Positions 38,361 through 47,034 of a stretch of DNA of 64,000 nt are shown piece by piece. The DNA is from Psychrobacillus vulpis. GTDB lineage: Bacteria; Bacillota; Bacilli; Bacillales_A; Planococcaceae. The translations under genes were made by a program, and so were the position numbers. The notes under the pieces were generated by a model. The model made no database searches. It was not told the origin of the DNA and worked only from the letters and a program-made list of their open reading frames with translations. Position 1 is the stretch's first letter, and each line of letters begins with the position of its first letter. The stretch spans positions 257,989-321,988 of the forward strand of contig NZ_VDGI01000003.1 in the NCBI RefSeq assembly GCF_006861825.1, read 5' to 3'.

Positions 38361-39470
38361 TTAATTAAAGAAATCACGAATTTTAGATACTATAAATCTT
38401 TGGGTATCTTCATTTAATTCCGGATAAATTGGTAGAGATAAAACTTCCTTAGAAGCTTTTTCAGTCTCTGGCAGGTCACCATCTTTATAATCAAGATACT
38501 TGAAAACTGGTTGAAGATGAAGAGGCAATGGATAGTATATCGTAGTTTCAATTCCATGTGCTTCTAAATATTCTTGTAGTTCTGATCGCTTATCGACTCT
38601 AATTGTATATTGATGATACACATGATAGCTATTATTAATTTCTTTCGGTAGTGCTACCTGCGATAAGCCGTATTGATCAAATAAATAAGAATAATAATCA
38701 GCTTTCTTTCTTCGAAGTTCATTCCATTCTTTTAGTTTTGGAAACTTTATGTTTAGTATAGCAGCTTGCATTTCATCTAACCTGCTATTGTAGCCGAGTA
38801 CATGATGATAATACTTCGGTTTAGCACCATGTACTCGAATTACCCGCATTCTATCAGCTATTTCATCGTCATTAGTAATAATCATTCCGCCGTCGCCATA
38901 AGCACCTAAGTTTTTAGAAGGGTAAAAACTAAATGTGGCAGCACTACTTAATTCACCTGGAGACTTGCCAGCAAATTTAGCACCAATAGCCTGTGCTGCA
39001 TCTTCTATAATAATTAAATTATGCTTTTTGGCAATTTTATAGACGGACTCCATATCTGCCATTTGACCATATAGATGGACAGGAAGTATTGCTTTTGTAT
39101 TGTTTGTAATTGCACTCTCAATTTTTTTTACATCGATATTAAAAGTTATTGGATCGATATCAACAAATACAGGCTTAGCACCTGCTCGAACAATTGAACC
39201 TGCTGTTGCAAAAAATGTGAATGAAGTTGTAATTACTTCATCTCCAGGACCTACACCAGAAGCTTCAAGTGCAATATGTATCGCATCACTTCCATTCGAG
39301 CATCCAATTCCATGATTAACTTTGTTTAAATTAGCAACGTTTTTCTCTATTTGTTTAACGTTCTCTCCAATAATAAAAATTGAAGAGCTCATAACTTCGT
39401 CCAGTATTTTTAATAATTCTGGTTTTAACTCTTCATATTGCTCTTTAGTATCCACCATAGATATTTTCAT
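38361..39470 (-). CDS. DegT/DnrJ/EryC1/StrS family aminotransferase
   Basis: This 369-residue PLP enzyme of the sugar-nucleotide aminotransferase family transfers an amino group from glutamate to a keto-sugar nucleotide. Seen: the PLP lysine in SFYPSKNLGAYGDGG, EDAAQAIGAKFAGK with the pyridine-contacting aspartate, and GYNSRLDEMQAAIL. GGAGG precedes the ATG at 39470. Such genes usually sit in polysaccharide or glycoprotein clusters; here it is alone, with no dehydratase, acyltransferase or glycosyltransferase nearby, which suggests a relic or a mobile acquisition. The exact sugar is not predictable. Confidence 0.88.
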   Translation of the reverse strand: MKISMVDTKEQYEELKPELLKILDEVMSSSIFIIGENVKQIEKNVANLNKVNHGIGCSNGSDAIHIALEASGVGPGDEVITTSFTFFATAGSIVRAGAKPVFVDIDPITFNIDVKKIESAITNNTKAILPVHLYGQMADMESVYKIAKKHNLIIIEDAAQAIGAKFAGKSPGELSSAATFSFYPSKNLGAYGDGGMIITNDDEIADRMRVIRVHGAKPKYYHHVLGYNSRLDEMQAAILNIKFPKLKEWNELRRKKADYYSYLFDQYGLSQVALPKEINNSYHVYHQYTIRVDKRSELQEYLEAHGIETTIYYPLPLHLQPVFKYLDYKDGDLPETEKASKEVLSLPIYPELNEDTQRFIVSKIRDFFN

Positions 39471-39873
39471 ATAGAATCCTCCAAATAATTATCATTAATA
39501 ACTACAGCTAAAGAATATTTATTAAATACATGTTTCTTATATAAAGTTTGAAAAATTATATTTTTCTATATATTCAGTCGCTATTATAATGTCATATAAT
39601 TCAACGAATATGTCAATATTTTCTTTTTGTAAGTACTAAAAGTTCAACTAATGCTAAATATTACTATTGATCTTCTTCGGCAGTCGAGAGGTGGTGACTA
39701 ATACCTTGTATAAAATAGATAATTTTTAAGTCGCACCCCACTTATAACCCCAACAAATACAGTGTTTTCAAACTCGCCCTTATGATAATTCGTTCGCATG
39801 TAATAACTAGAAGTTATAAGATCCCATCTTACTTGAATATATCTAGATAAAGAATGTAATTGGAGGGCTATTT
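39471..39873. other. 403-bp intergenic region with an inverted fragment of the glnA downstream sequence
   Basis: The region is AT-rich and has no gene. At 39755-39771 lies an exact inverted copy of the 17 bases just after glnA (36148-36164, TTGAAAACACTGTATTT); weaker similarity continues for about 12 bases. The rest should hold the divergent promoters of the flanking genes, which I could not place with confidence. Confidence 0.5.
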
Positions 39874-40341
39874 ATGGCTTTAGTTTCGATTTATACTGTT
39901 GGTAGGCTAAATCACCCCCATGACCACCCTGCTTCTCGGGAGTTTTTTGAAGTGGGATATGAAGTATTTCGTCAGGCTTCTAAATCAGGACATCTAATAG
40001 AGGCATTTTCATCCAATGGAGTGCCTTTCCCTGGAGATGCAATTAAAGGGGAAGGTTTACCTATTCTTACACTAACGGTATGGAAAAGCCTTCAATCCTT
40101 ATATAGTTTTACGTATTCAGGTCAGCATAGACAAGCTTTGCGAGATAGGAGCAAATGGATGGAGTCTTATCAAGAGAAACACCTTTCATATGTTGTATGG
40201 TGGACAGATAAGGTGAAGGATGTCTCATGGGAGGAGGCTTTCAAGAGATACAGCTATTATATTCAGAATGGACCTACTCCTTTTGCGTTTGACTTTAATC
40301 ATGCATTTGATGAAAAAGGGGAGAAATGTTTGGTTAAGTAG
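39874..40341 (+). CDS. DUF3291 family protein
   Basis: This 155-residue cytosolic protein resembles DUF3291, a ferredoxin-like alpha/beta-barrel fold related to antibiotic-biosynthesis monooxygenases. Seen: YTVGRLNHPHDHPASREFFE at the start and the family ending LSYVVWWTDK...NGPTPFAFDFNHAF. No activity is established. GGAGGG lies before the ATG. It is followed immediately by the decayed glnA 3' fragment. Confidence 0.8.
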   Translation: MALVSIYTVGRLNHPHDHPASREFFEVGYEVFRQASKSGHLIEAFSSNGVPFPGDAIKGEGLPILTLTVWKSLQSLYSFTYSGQHRQALRDRSKWMESYQEKHLSYVVWWTDKVKDVSWEEAFKRYSYYIQNGPTPFAFDFNHAFDEKGEKCLVK

Positions 40342-41167
40342 CAGGGGGTCTCTTTGTTCAACCGTGGGAACGCAAATAAAATTTAAAAATGTATTAATAA
40401 TAATGCGTTGGGGCTCTGAGCTTCCAGCGTCTTTTTCTTTTTGCTTAATCCAACTTAGGTTTACCTAATTCATGAGAATTCATGAAATCATCTAATTGGT
40501 CCATTAATTTTTTGTTCAAAGCTTTCAGAATTATGTAAGTAAATATCAGCCGTTGCTTGTCTGTTTATAAAGTAATGGATGAATTTTTAAAGTATGAATA
40601 TAGAGGTTATAATGGTTGGTCGTAATATGGGCTAGAAGAAATTAACTAAAGAATGATTAACAATAAATATTTACTTCAAATTATAAATTGGAAGTGTTGG
40701 TTAAAATTGTGTATTATTTCAATTTAATTCTGATACAATAAAAGGAAATGGGGTGATGGGATTAATAATATTAGACGGAACTTCATTAGGTTGATCTACG
40801 TGATTGAAAGATAATAAGACTCGTAGGGACTGTATACGTTTTTATCAGACTTGGAACAAAACTATTTTAATTTGACTGAATTTTCTGATGTTACTGCCGC
40901 TATTCGAGAGTAGTTTCCATTACTACCGTTGGAAGAATCAATTGTAAAGACAACGGTTTTCGTATTAGTAGGTCAATTGTGGCATTGTTATCGAGCTAGA
41001 GATTAATAAAGAAATAACGTGAAATATTAGCTTTATTCATGATTATCAAAATTTACGAGATTGTGATGTTGCAGACTAGCATTTGCCATTCGGCAGTTGT
41101 AACGCTCTTTTATCATTTCCTAGCTTAAGAAATTCAAAGATATGCTGGAGGACTTGGGGGGATGCAT
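40342..41167. other. 826-bp region without an intact gene
   Basis: It holds the glnA fragment, a hairpin (about 40405-40439) and a probable decayed ORF at about 40755-41010. The decayed ORF starts with ATGGGATTAATAATATTAGA behind a GGGGTG site and continues, in another frame with one stop, as LSDLEQNYFNLTEFSDVTAA and ESIVKTTVFVLVGQLWHCYR. I do not recognise the product. Confidence 0.45.
40365..40400 (+). pseudogene. Decayed copy of the glnA 3' end
   Basis: 31 of 36 bases match the last codons of glnA (36109-36144), encoding PWER-K-stop-NLKMY where glnA has [11 protein letters not shown]. One substitution makes an internal stop. The rest of this glnA copy is absent. A hairpin with a T-tract follows at about 40405-40439. 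Confidence 0.75.
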
Positions 41168-42289
41168 ATGTGGAAGATTTTAAAGACCTGTTTTATCTTA
41201 GAGAAATCAAATAAAAAAAATATTTTTGCTTGTATTATCGTTGCAGTATTTGTTTTTGGTTTAGTTTTATTTGTGAAGACTGAGGACTTAGGAAACACAA
41301 TAAAAGAAAAATCGGGTGAGTATCAATCGCTTTCTTCAGCGTTGAGTAAATTTCAAAATGTAGATGCTACTGATAGTGGGAATGGCAGCGACTTATATAA
41401 GAATTTAGTTCTTCAGCGACATTATGTATCTAAGCAAAGTATGGCAATAAAAATGGACAAACCTGAAATGTATTTAGATACTGCGATACTGCTTGTAAAT
41501 TTAAGAGCTGACTCCTTTGATATGGAGGGATTTCAAAATGTTGCGAGTTATCTACCTTCAAAAATAGAAAATCAATTGGATAGTGTATTCTATCAATATA
41601 TGAAGAAAACAGGAATTTCTTTGTCTATGAATTCATTATCTTATTTTCAATTTCTTGCTTATCTTATTGGAGTGCTAGGTTCAGTTTGGTTTATTTTCAT
41701 GAGTATTTATTCAAGTGGGGTCATGATAGAAGATTTCCAACACTCTTCATTAATTAAGGGTTATCCTATTACGTTTGATAAGTACGTTGTAGCTAAATGT
41801 ATCTCATTAATGCTCATAGTAGGAGTATTTCTTCTGGAATTATTTATTTTTAGCCTGCCATTAGTTTATTTTAAAGGATTAGGAAACCCATCCTATCCTA
41901 TTGCTATTTTTATTGATGGTACTTCTGAAGTTTATCCAATCTACAAATACTTAGGTTTATCTTTACTGTATATGATAAGTATTTCCATTTTTACAATACT
42001 TCTATCTGTAATTTTTAACGTATTATTGAAGAATATGTATTTGACGCTTTTTTTGGAATTGTTATTGTATATTTTCCCTATCTTATTTCCAAGCATGATA
42101 AGTCTTATTCCGTTTAATCCGTTTAACTATTTGAATTTTCCTAACCTATTAAATGGGCAGATGTTCGAGCTTACAAACTCAGTTGACTTAAATAGCACGC
42201 ATGGACTTATTTATATCGGGATTAGTATTGCCATAATGGTAGTCGCTGTAAAGCTATTCTTGACTACTGGGAAACTAAAAAAGGTATAA
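41168..42289 (+). CDS. ABC exporter permease subunit 1
   Basis: This 373-residue ABC-2-like membrane protein has one N-terminal membrane segment (about 20-38), an extracytoplasmic loop of about 100 residues, and five or six segments from about 160 on. The ATG at 41168 has the better spacing from the GGGGGG run; the ATG at 41162 is also possible using GGAGG further up. It is the first of three genes (two permeases, one ATPase), a layout common in bacteriocin/lantibiotic self-protection or peptide exporters. No peptide gene is visible, so this role is inference. Confidence 0.8.
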   Translation: MWKILKTCFILEKSNKKNIFACIIVAVFVFGLVLFVKTEDLGNTIKEKSGEYQSLSSALSKFQNVDATDSGNGSDLYKNLVLQRHYVSKQSMAIKMDKPEMYLDTAILLVNLRADSFDMEGFQNVASYLPSKIENQLDSVFYQYMKKTGISLSMNSLSYFQFLAYLIGVLGSVWFIFMSIYSSGVMIEDFQHSSLIKGYPITFDKYVVAKCISLMLIVGVFLLELFIFSLPLVYFKGLGNPSYPIAIFIDGTSEVYPIYKYLGLSLLYMISISIFTILLSVIFNVLLKNMYLTLFLELLLYIFPILFPSMISLIPFNPFNYLNFPNLLNGQMFELTNSVDLNSTHGLIYIGISIAIMVVAVKLFLTTGKLKKV

Positions 42290-42301
42290 GGGAGTGAGAT
42301 A

Positions 42302-43489
42302 ATGTGGGCATATTTTAAGTTTGAATTTTTTCAATTTTTTAGCAATAAGAAGAATATCGCGATTTATGTCATTCTACTTTTCTTTTCGTGTTATTATGCA
42401 CTAAAAATAGCTCCAACATATATCCCTATTGAAAAAGTAGATGTAAATGAAATTGAGGCGCGGTATCTAACTAGGGAAGAATTTCTAAATAATGTTGAAA
42501 TTAATGAAGGAACACACCATTTAACGAGATTTGCAGCTACAATATTCCCGGAATGGAATGAGTATGATAAAGAAAGATTAGACTCTATCGAACAGCACAA
42601 TCTGAAAGAGTATGCTGAGGCTACATATAAGTGGTATGCCTACTCTGATGAGATGATTTTTCGTTATGGAGGTGGGTTCCTATTCTACAATCCGGGATAT
42701 TACACATATGGAAATAATTACGCAACAATGGACGGGCACTATGCGTATTTATATTCTGCAAGTCGGTACGAAGGATATTCAGAAGGGACATCGAATTTAT
42801 CTGTCAAGGTTTTTGAGGAAAGGACAGCGTTACAAACTTTGCAACGTTTGTTACACGCTTACCTGCCGCTAATTCTCATTGTTAGCTGTATATTATTCAC
42901 TGTGGATATCGTGTTGAAGGATCGGCAGAATCCAACATTATTACAAGGTTTACCACTTTCCGATTGGAGAAGGTTGATTGTTAAAGGAGGAGTTTCCTTA
43001 CTAGGTAGTATCCTAGCAATTCTCCCGCTTTCCGTTGGTCTATTAATAATAGGGGCTCGAAATGGATTTGGTGATTTTGATTTACCTGTTCCGATTTATT
43101 TTTTAGGTGAATTTTCAAATATTACAATTGGCAAATATTTAATTCAGAACATGCTATTCATAGTTTTCTGGTTTGTGTTCATTATTTCATTACTACTATT
43201 TGTAAGTGTGACGATAAAAAACGAGTTTGCAAATTTATTGGTAGGTTGCGTGTTTGTAATTGCTGAATTTATCTACTTTGCTAGAGGAGTTGCTGTTGTT
43301 TGGAATGTTCAGTGGTATCCAACGAGTTATGTTCAGGTAGGACAGATTATTTCGGGGTATCGGAACTACCTCTATGGTACCGAAGCACTTACATTTGGCA
43401 ATGGACTATACGTAATGGGATTGTGTGCGTGTATTTTTCTGTTCTTCACTTTCTTGATCAGTAATCGAAGAAAGTTTAAGCTACTTTAG
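42302..43489 (+). CDS. ABC exporter permease subunit 2
   Basis: This 395-residue membrane protein has the same plan as the preceding subunit: a first membrane segment at about 18-36, a long extracytoplasmic region rich in Tyr and Gly (FLFYNPGYYTYGNNYATMDG at about 122-141), then five or six segments to the end. GGGAGTGAG precedes the ATG. The two permeases probably form a heterodimer energised by the ATPase at 43513. The function is unknown. Confidence 0.8.
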   Translation: MWAYFKFEFFQFFSNKKNIAIYVILLFFSCYYALKIAPTYIPIEKVDVNEIEARYLTREEFLNNVEINEGTHHLTRFAATIFPEWNEYDKERLDSIEQHNLKEYAEATYKWYAYSDEMIFRYGGGFLFYNPGYYTYGNNYATMDGHYAYLYSASRYEGYSEGTSNLSVKVFEERTALQTLQRLLHAYLPLILIVSCILFTVDIVLKDRQNPTLLQGLPLSDWRRLIVKGGVSLLGSILAILPLSVGLLIIGARNGFGDFDLPVPIYFLGEFSNITIGKYLIQNMLFIVFWFVFIISLLLFVSVTIKNEFANLLVGCVFVIAEFIYFARGVAVVWNVQWYPTSYVQVGQIISGYRNYLYGTEALTFGNGLYVMGLCACIFLFFTFLISNRRKFKLL

Positions 43490-43512
43490 TTTGATAGAGA
43501 TGGAGAGAAGTT

Positions 43513-44421
43513 ATGATTGAATTAAAAAATATTGGAGTACAGTTCTCAGGTAGAGACATTTTAAAAGATGTTTCTGTGATGTTCAATCCGGGAGAAATAA
43601 TTGGTTTAGTAGCTCCCAATGGGACGGGAAAGTCAACGCTTATGAATGTAATCATGAATTATATCAATCCAAATAACGGGAAAGTCATCTTAAATCATGA
43701 GTTAGAATATACAAATAAAAAAAATGAAGTGAAAATCCATCAATTAGTATCCATGATGCCTGATCAAAGTGACTTGTACAATCAGATTTCCGGAAAAGAG
43801 CATTTAAAAATTTATTCTTCTATGTGGAATAGTAATCGAAAATTGATTGAAAGTACGATAAAAGAACTAGGAATGAAGTCATATATAAAAAAGAATACAG
43901 GAACGTATTCTTTGGGAATGCGCCAAAGACTTTGTTTTGCGATGCAAATTGTTTCTGATACCCAAGTCATGTTAATGGACGAAGTGATGAATGGATTGGA
44001 CCCTACTCATGTTGAACTTATTTCGCAAATACTAGTAAAAAAGAAGTCCGAAGGAAAAACGGTTATTGTAGCTTCTCATTTACTAGAAAATTTAGAAAAA
44101 TACGCGGATCGCATTTTCTTTATGAAAAATGGTGAGTTAATACTAGTAAATGCCGTATCCCCGGGGTTTGACGAAAGAGAAATCACAACCGTTCGAGTAA
44201 CAGACCTGACAGATAAGATAAAAGAAAAGTTTTCAAAAGAGTTTCCAGAAAGAAACGTTCGAACATTGTCAAATGGCGTTACTCTAATTGATGTCCGTGA
44301 ATATGATTCAGGGAGATTAGGAAAAGTTGTAGAATTTCTTAAAGAAAATCAAATAAAAGAGTTTAGCATTGGGAAAGAAGCATTAACTGACTTGTATTCA
44401 ATGTATTATCAAGAACGATGA
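43513..44421 (+). CDS. ABC exporter ATP-binding protein
   Basis: This 302-residue ATPase completes the three-gene exporter. Seen: Walker A APNGTGKST, signature SLGMRQRL, and Walker B VMLMDEVMNGLD, where the usual proline after the catalytic glutamate is valine. The switch is ASHLLENLEK. The C-terminal 90 residues form the accessory domain typical of drug or bacteriocin exporters. Terminator at 44491-44520. Confidence 0.88.
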   Translation: MIELKNIGVQFSGRDILKDVSVMFNPGEIIGLVAPNGTGKSTLMNVIMNYINPNNGKVILNHELEYTNKKNEVKIHQLVSMMPDQSDLYNQISGKEHLKIYSSMWNSNRKLIESTIKELGMKSYIKKNTGTYSLGMRQRLCFAMQIVSDTQVMLMDEVMNGLDPTHVELISQILVKKKSEGKTVIVASHLLENLEKYADRIFFMKNGELILVNAVSPGFDEREITTVRVTDLTDKIKEKFSKEFPERNVRTLSNGVTLIDVREYDSGRLGKVVEFLKENQIKEFSIGKEALTDLYSMYYQER

Positions 44422-44490
44422 GGTTATAGGATGGACATATTTTCGTTCACATGACAATAGACAAACTAAACCAATACAACGGATTATTTG

Positions 44491-44520
44491 GAGGATTGCT
44501 AAATGCAATCCTCTTATTTT
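44491..44520 (+). terminator. Intrinsic terminator after the three-gene ABC exporter
   Basis: GAGGATTGC...GCAATCCTC, a 9-bp stem with a 5-nt loop and a T-rich tail. Confidence 0.85.
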
Positions 44521-44611
44521 TGATTTTTTTACATCGTGGAAGCATTCTGAAAGGGTTTTTTTATACTTTATAGAATTAGAAAGATAAACAATTGTGATAG
44601 GAGGTAATAGG

Positions 44612-44960
44612 ATGGGAATTGTAGAAAGAATAGATACAGTGTGTTTAAAGGTAAGTAACATCGAAAGGGCTAGTCTATGGTATGAGGAAATATTAGGCTT
44701 AAAAGTGAGTTTTAAGGATGAACATTATGTGATATTGAGTGTAGAAGGTACTGGTGTACCTTTGACGTTAGAGCGAGGTGTGCCAAGTCCTAATGAAAAC
44801 ACAACGTATCCAATCTTTTTTTCTGCCAATTTGACTGAGACGTTTCGTGTTCTTCAGGAAAATAAAGTAGAAGTATCTGAGATTCAGATAGATGGAGTAA
44901 AAAATTTTTAAATTTTACGATTTAGACGGAAACAAATTACAAGTTTGTTATTGGGAATAG
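44612..44960 (+). pseudogene. VOC/glyoxalase-family protein with a 3' frameshift
   Basis: This is a vicinal-oxygen-chelate domain of about 115 residues. The first 99 codons (DTVCLKVSNIERASLWYEEI...) run to a premature stop at 44911. One frame away, the expected C-terminal strand KFYDLDGNKLQVCYWE continues to 44960. The shift falls in the homopolymers A6-T5 at about 44899-44909, a slippage or sequencing-error site. The missing piece normally holds a metal-ligand strand, so the short form is unlikely to work. AGGAGG precedes the ATG at 44612. Confidence 0.75.
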
Positions 44961-45036
44961 TCAAGTTGTACGCAAAAAATTGGAAAGAGGGAATCGAGTA
45001 TCTACTTATAGCAGATAGTAGAATTTTACTACAACC

Positions 45037-45186
45037 TTAAAGTGCTAGTCGCTCTTCTTGGTTCAAAAGAGTCAAAGCTTCGTTTAAGAGGTTGATATCT
45101 AAAAGTATTTGTTCTTTAATTAATAAATTATCACATTTACTATAATCTTCTTTTAAGTGATTAAGTTCATTCAAAATAAAAATCAT
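45037..45186 (-). CDS. Possible 49-residue protein
   Basis: A minus-strand ORF of 50 codons with AAGGAG about nine bases before its ATG. The product is Leu/Asn/Glu-rich and probably helical or coiled-coil (NELNHLKEDYSKCDNLLIKE). Its size recalls Spo0E-like phosphatases, but their SxxxD motif is absent, so I assign no function. The rest of 44961-45358 shows nothing else. Confidence 0.4.
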   Translation of the reverse strand: MIFILNELNHLKEDYSKCDNLLIKEQILLDINLLNEALTLLNQEERLAL

Positions 45187-45358
45187 ATGATAATTCTCCT
45201 TTATGTAGTTCTAATTAATTATTATGGACTATTTTTAGTGGAAAAGAAACTGTTTAATCTAATGGGCAAAAAAAAAGTTAGCTAGTTAGCCATATTTACT
45301 ACATCAATATATGTTAGAATAGTTTGATAACTACAAATAGAGAAAAGGGGAGCGTAAT

Positions 45359-45796
45359 ATGAGTATTCAAAAAGCAACATTAAACGATCTAGAAGCTTTA
45401 ACAGAGTTATTTGACCTATACAGATTATTTTACAATCAAAATTCTGATATTAAAGGCGCAAGAATCTTTTTAGAAGAAAGGCTAATGAACAATGATTCAG
45501 TAGTATTTATTGCTTTTGAGGAGGGTACTCCAGTTGGTTTTGTACAATTGTTCCCATCATTTTCATCTGTAAGTATGAAAAGATTATGGGTTTTAAATGA
45601 TCTATATGTGAAAGAGAATGTTCGAAGAAAAGGAATCGCTGAAAAGCTAATAAAAAAAGCGATAAGTTTTGCTGAAGAAACAAAAGCAAAAGGAATTTTA
45701 CTTGAGACAGCTCAGGATAATTTAAATGCACAAAAATTGTACGAAAAAATTGGTTTTTTAAAAGACTCTAGTTACTATTACTATTTTACCATTTAA
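45359..45796 (+). CDS. GNAT family N-acetyltransferase
   Basis: This 145-residue acetyl-CoA-dependent transferase has the CoA-binding motif VRRKGIAEKL (about 89-98) and the C-terminal NAQKLYEKIGF characteristic of GNATs. The acceptor is unknown. GGGGAGCG precedes the ATG at 45359. It has no operon partners. A weak hairpin (AACTTTTG/CAAAAGTT, 45827-45852) follows. Confidence 0.85.
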   Translation: MSIQKATLNDLEALTELFDLYRLFYNQNSDIKGARIFLEERLMNNDSVVFIAFEEGTPVGFVQLFPSFSSVSMKRLWVLNDLYVKENVRRKGIAEKLIKKAISFAEETKAKGILLETAQDNLNAQKLYEKIGFLKDSSYYYYFTI

Positions 45797-45900
45797 ATTT
45801 TTTGAATAGAGTATGTTTATTTCTGTAACTTTTGTCTTTTTTATCAAAAGTTCTTTGTATCTATAAAAATAGTAATTCTCTCGGAAGTATTAATAATATT

Positions 45901-45928
45901 TTGCTCAAACCGATAATGATATTATAAT
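45901..45928 (+). promoter_or_regulatory. Probable SigA promoter
   Basis: TTGCTC (45901-45906), a 16-base spacer and TATAAT (45923-45928), 20 bases before the start of the 123-residue protein. Confidence 0.55.
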
Positions 45929-45947
45929 GTGCTAAGGAGATAGATAC

Positions 45948-46319
45948 GTGGATATGAGTGAATTAGTTAAAAAAGTAAATGCAAGTATGGATAATCTTGA
46001 TTTGATATCTGCTAGAAGGCTTATAGAAGAAAATATAGATTTGATTAATGAAAATAGGCATCATCTTCGTAGTAATGCAAGATCTATGTTTGATATTGTA
46101 AAGAATAATACGGAATCAGTCATAAACACATTGAATCGAAAAGAAATGAATGTGATTTATTCGATAAATGCTTATGCAACAAAATTTGATATTAGGGGTT
46201 TAAAATTGTCTATCAAAAATAATCCAGAACTTTTGGTAAGAAAAGATATACAGCACTATTTAAATGAGGATGCTAAAACGATACTAACTGGAATGAAAGT
46301 GATAAGTATTAATGAATAG
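45948..46319 (+). CDS. Hypothetical helical protein, 123 residues
   Basis: The GTG start at 45948 has AAGGAG eight bases upstream. The product is soluble, rich in Asn/Ile/Leu and almost certainly all-helical (SARRLIEENIDLINENRHHL, IRGLKLSIKNNPELLVRKDI), with no motif I recognise. It has its own promoter and terminator (46330-46357), and lies directly upstream of the SOS-type yolD operon. Function unknown. Confidence 0.7.
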   Translation: MDMSELVKKVNASMDNLDLISARRLIEENIDLINENRHHLRSNARSMFDIVKNNTESVINTLNRKEMNVIYSINAYATKFDIRGLKLSIKNNPELLVRKDIQHYLNEDAKTILTGMKVISINE

Positions 46320-46329
46320 CATGTGTTTT

Positions 46330-46357
46330 GAACGTCCATTAGGGCGTTCTTTTTATT
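46330..46357 (+). terminator. Intrinsic terminator
   Basis: GAACGTCC...GGGCGTTC followed by TTTTTATTTT. Confidence 0.85.
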
Positions 46358-46378
46358 TTCTCATACCAACATTTACCG

Positions 46379-46422
46379 TTGATAAAAAAACGTACGTTTG
46401 CATATAATAGAACAAATGTTCT
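46379..46422 (+). promoter_or_regulatory. SOS-type promoter with two LexA boxes
   Basis: TTGATA (46379-46384), an 18-base spacer and TATAAT (46403-46408). AGAACAAATGTTCT (46409-46422) is a perfect palindrome with two mismatches to CGAAC-N4-GTTCG. AAAACGTACGTTTG (46387-46400) is a weaker second box in the spacer. LexA would block the promoter. Confidence 0.7.
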
Positions 46423-46438
46423 TCGGTGGAGGGTTAAT

Positions 46439-46660
46439 ATGAGAGAAAGTCTTGCTAAATCGATGCGGTATGGCCAAATTTTAGCTGTTATATATTTATC
46501 CAAAAATGGTGTAATTACAAAAAGGCGAATAAAAGTGACGGATTTACAAAAAGAGACATTTCAAGCGTATTGTTTCACTCGAAATGCAAAACGAACTTTC
46601 CTTATCGATAATGTTCTTGCATGTATTCCTATCATTCCTAGAGAGAGGGATGTTATCTAA
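46439..46660 (+). CDS. Small WYL-like partner of YolD
   Basis: This 73-residue protein is of the type found next to yolD genes and Y-family polymerase genes in Bacilli (layout like YqjX/YozL). Seen: ILAVIYLSKNGVITKRRIKV and AYCFTRNAKRTFLIDNVLA, a pattern resembling a shortened WYL domain. The function is unknown. GGAGGG precedes the ATG at 46439. The stop overlaps the next start by one base, so it is coupled to yolD. It is under LexA boxes; no UvrX/PolYB-type polymerase gene is present. Confidence 0.7.
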   Translation: MRESLAKSMRYGQILAVIYLSKNGVITKRRIKVTDLQKETFQAYCFTRNAKRTFLIDNVLACIPIIPRERDVI

Positions 46661-47034
46661 TGTCTTATTTTGATGGAATGATGGATGAAAAACTAGACTT
46701 ATCAAAAGTACGTGATAGAGGAAGTAAAAAATGGGTAGCAATGATGCTACCAGAGCATGTGAAAATGCTGAGAGAATATAATGAAAATATGAAAAAAATG
46801 CCAAAGCCAGAGCTCGACGAATGGGATTTAGCGACAATTCAAGAGCAAATAGAAATTGCCTTGAAACGAAATGTAGAAATCGAGTTTAAATTGTGGAAGG
46901 AAGGCGAAATCATTTGCCGTGTTTGTCGGATAGAGCGAATAGATTTAAACAAAAAAATAATTGAAGTAGAAAATATATATAGATCGTTTACATTAAAAAT
47001 AGAAGATATAGTAAGTATTACAATACTAGAATAG
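46660..47034 (+). CDS. YolD-like family protein
   Basis: This 124-residue YolD-like protein shows the family's RDRGSKKWVAMMLPEHVKML (about 21-40) and the C-terminal beta-rich half. Known: YolD-like genes usually accompany translesion polymerases (UvrX, YqjW) and are SOS-controlled; their role is not established. Here the pair 46439-47034 stands alone. The TAATG overlap shows coupling to the upstream gene. Confidence 0.85.
   Translation: MSYFDGMMDEKLDLSKVRDRGSKKWVAMMLPEHVKMLREYNENMKKMPKPELDEWDLATIQEQIEIALKRNVEIEFKLWKEGEIICRVCRIERIDLNKKIIEVENIYRSFTLKIEDIVSITILE

Noticed and set aside
45037-45186. Spo0E-family phosphatase
   Set aside because: The size fits, but the SxxxD signature is missing, so it is listed only as a possible small protein.
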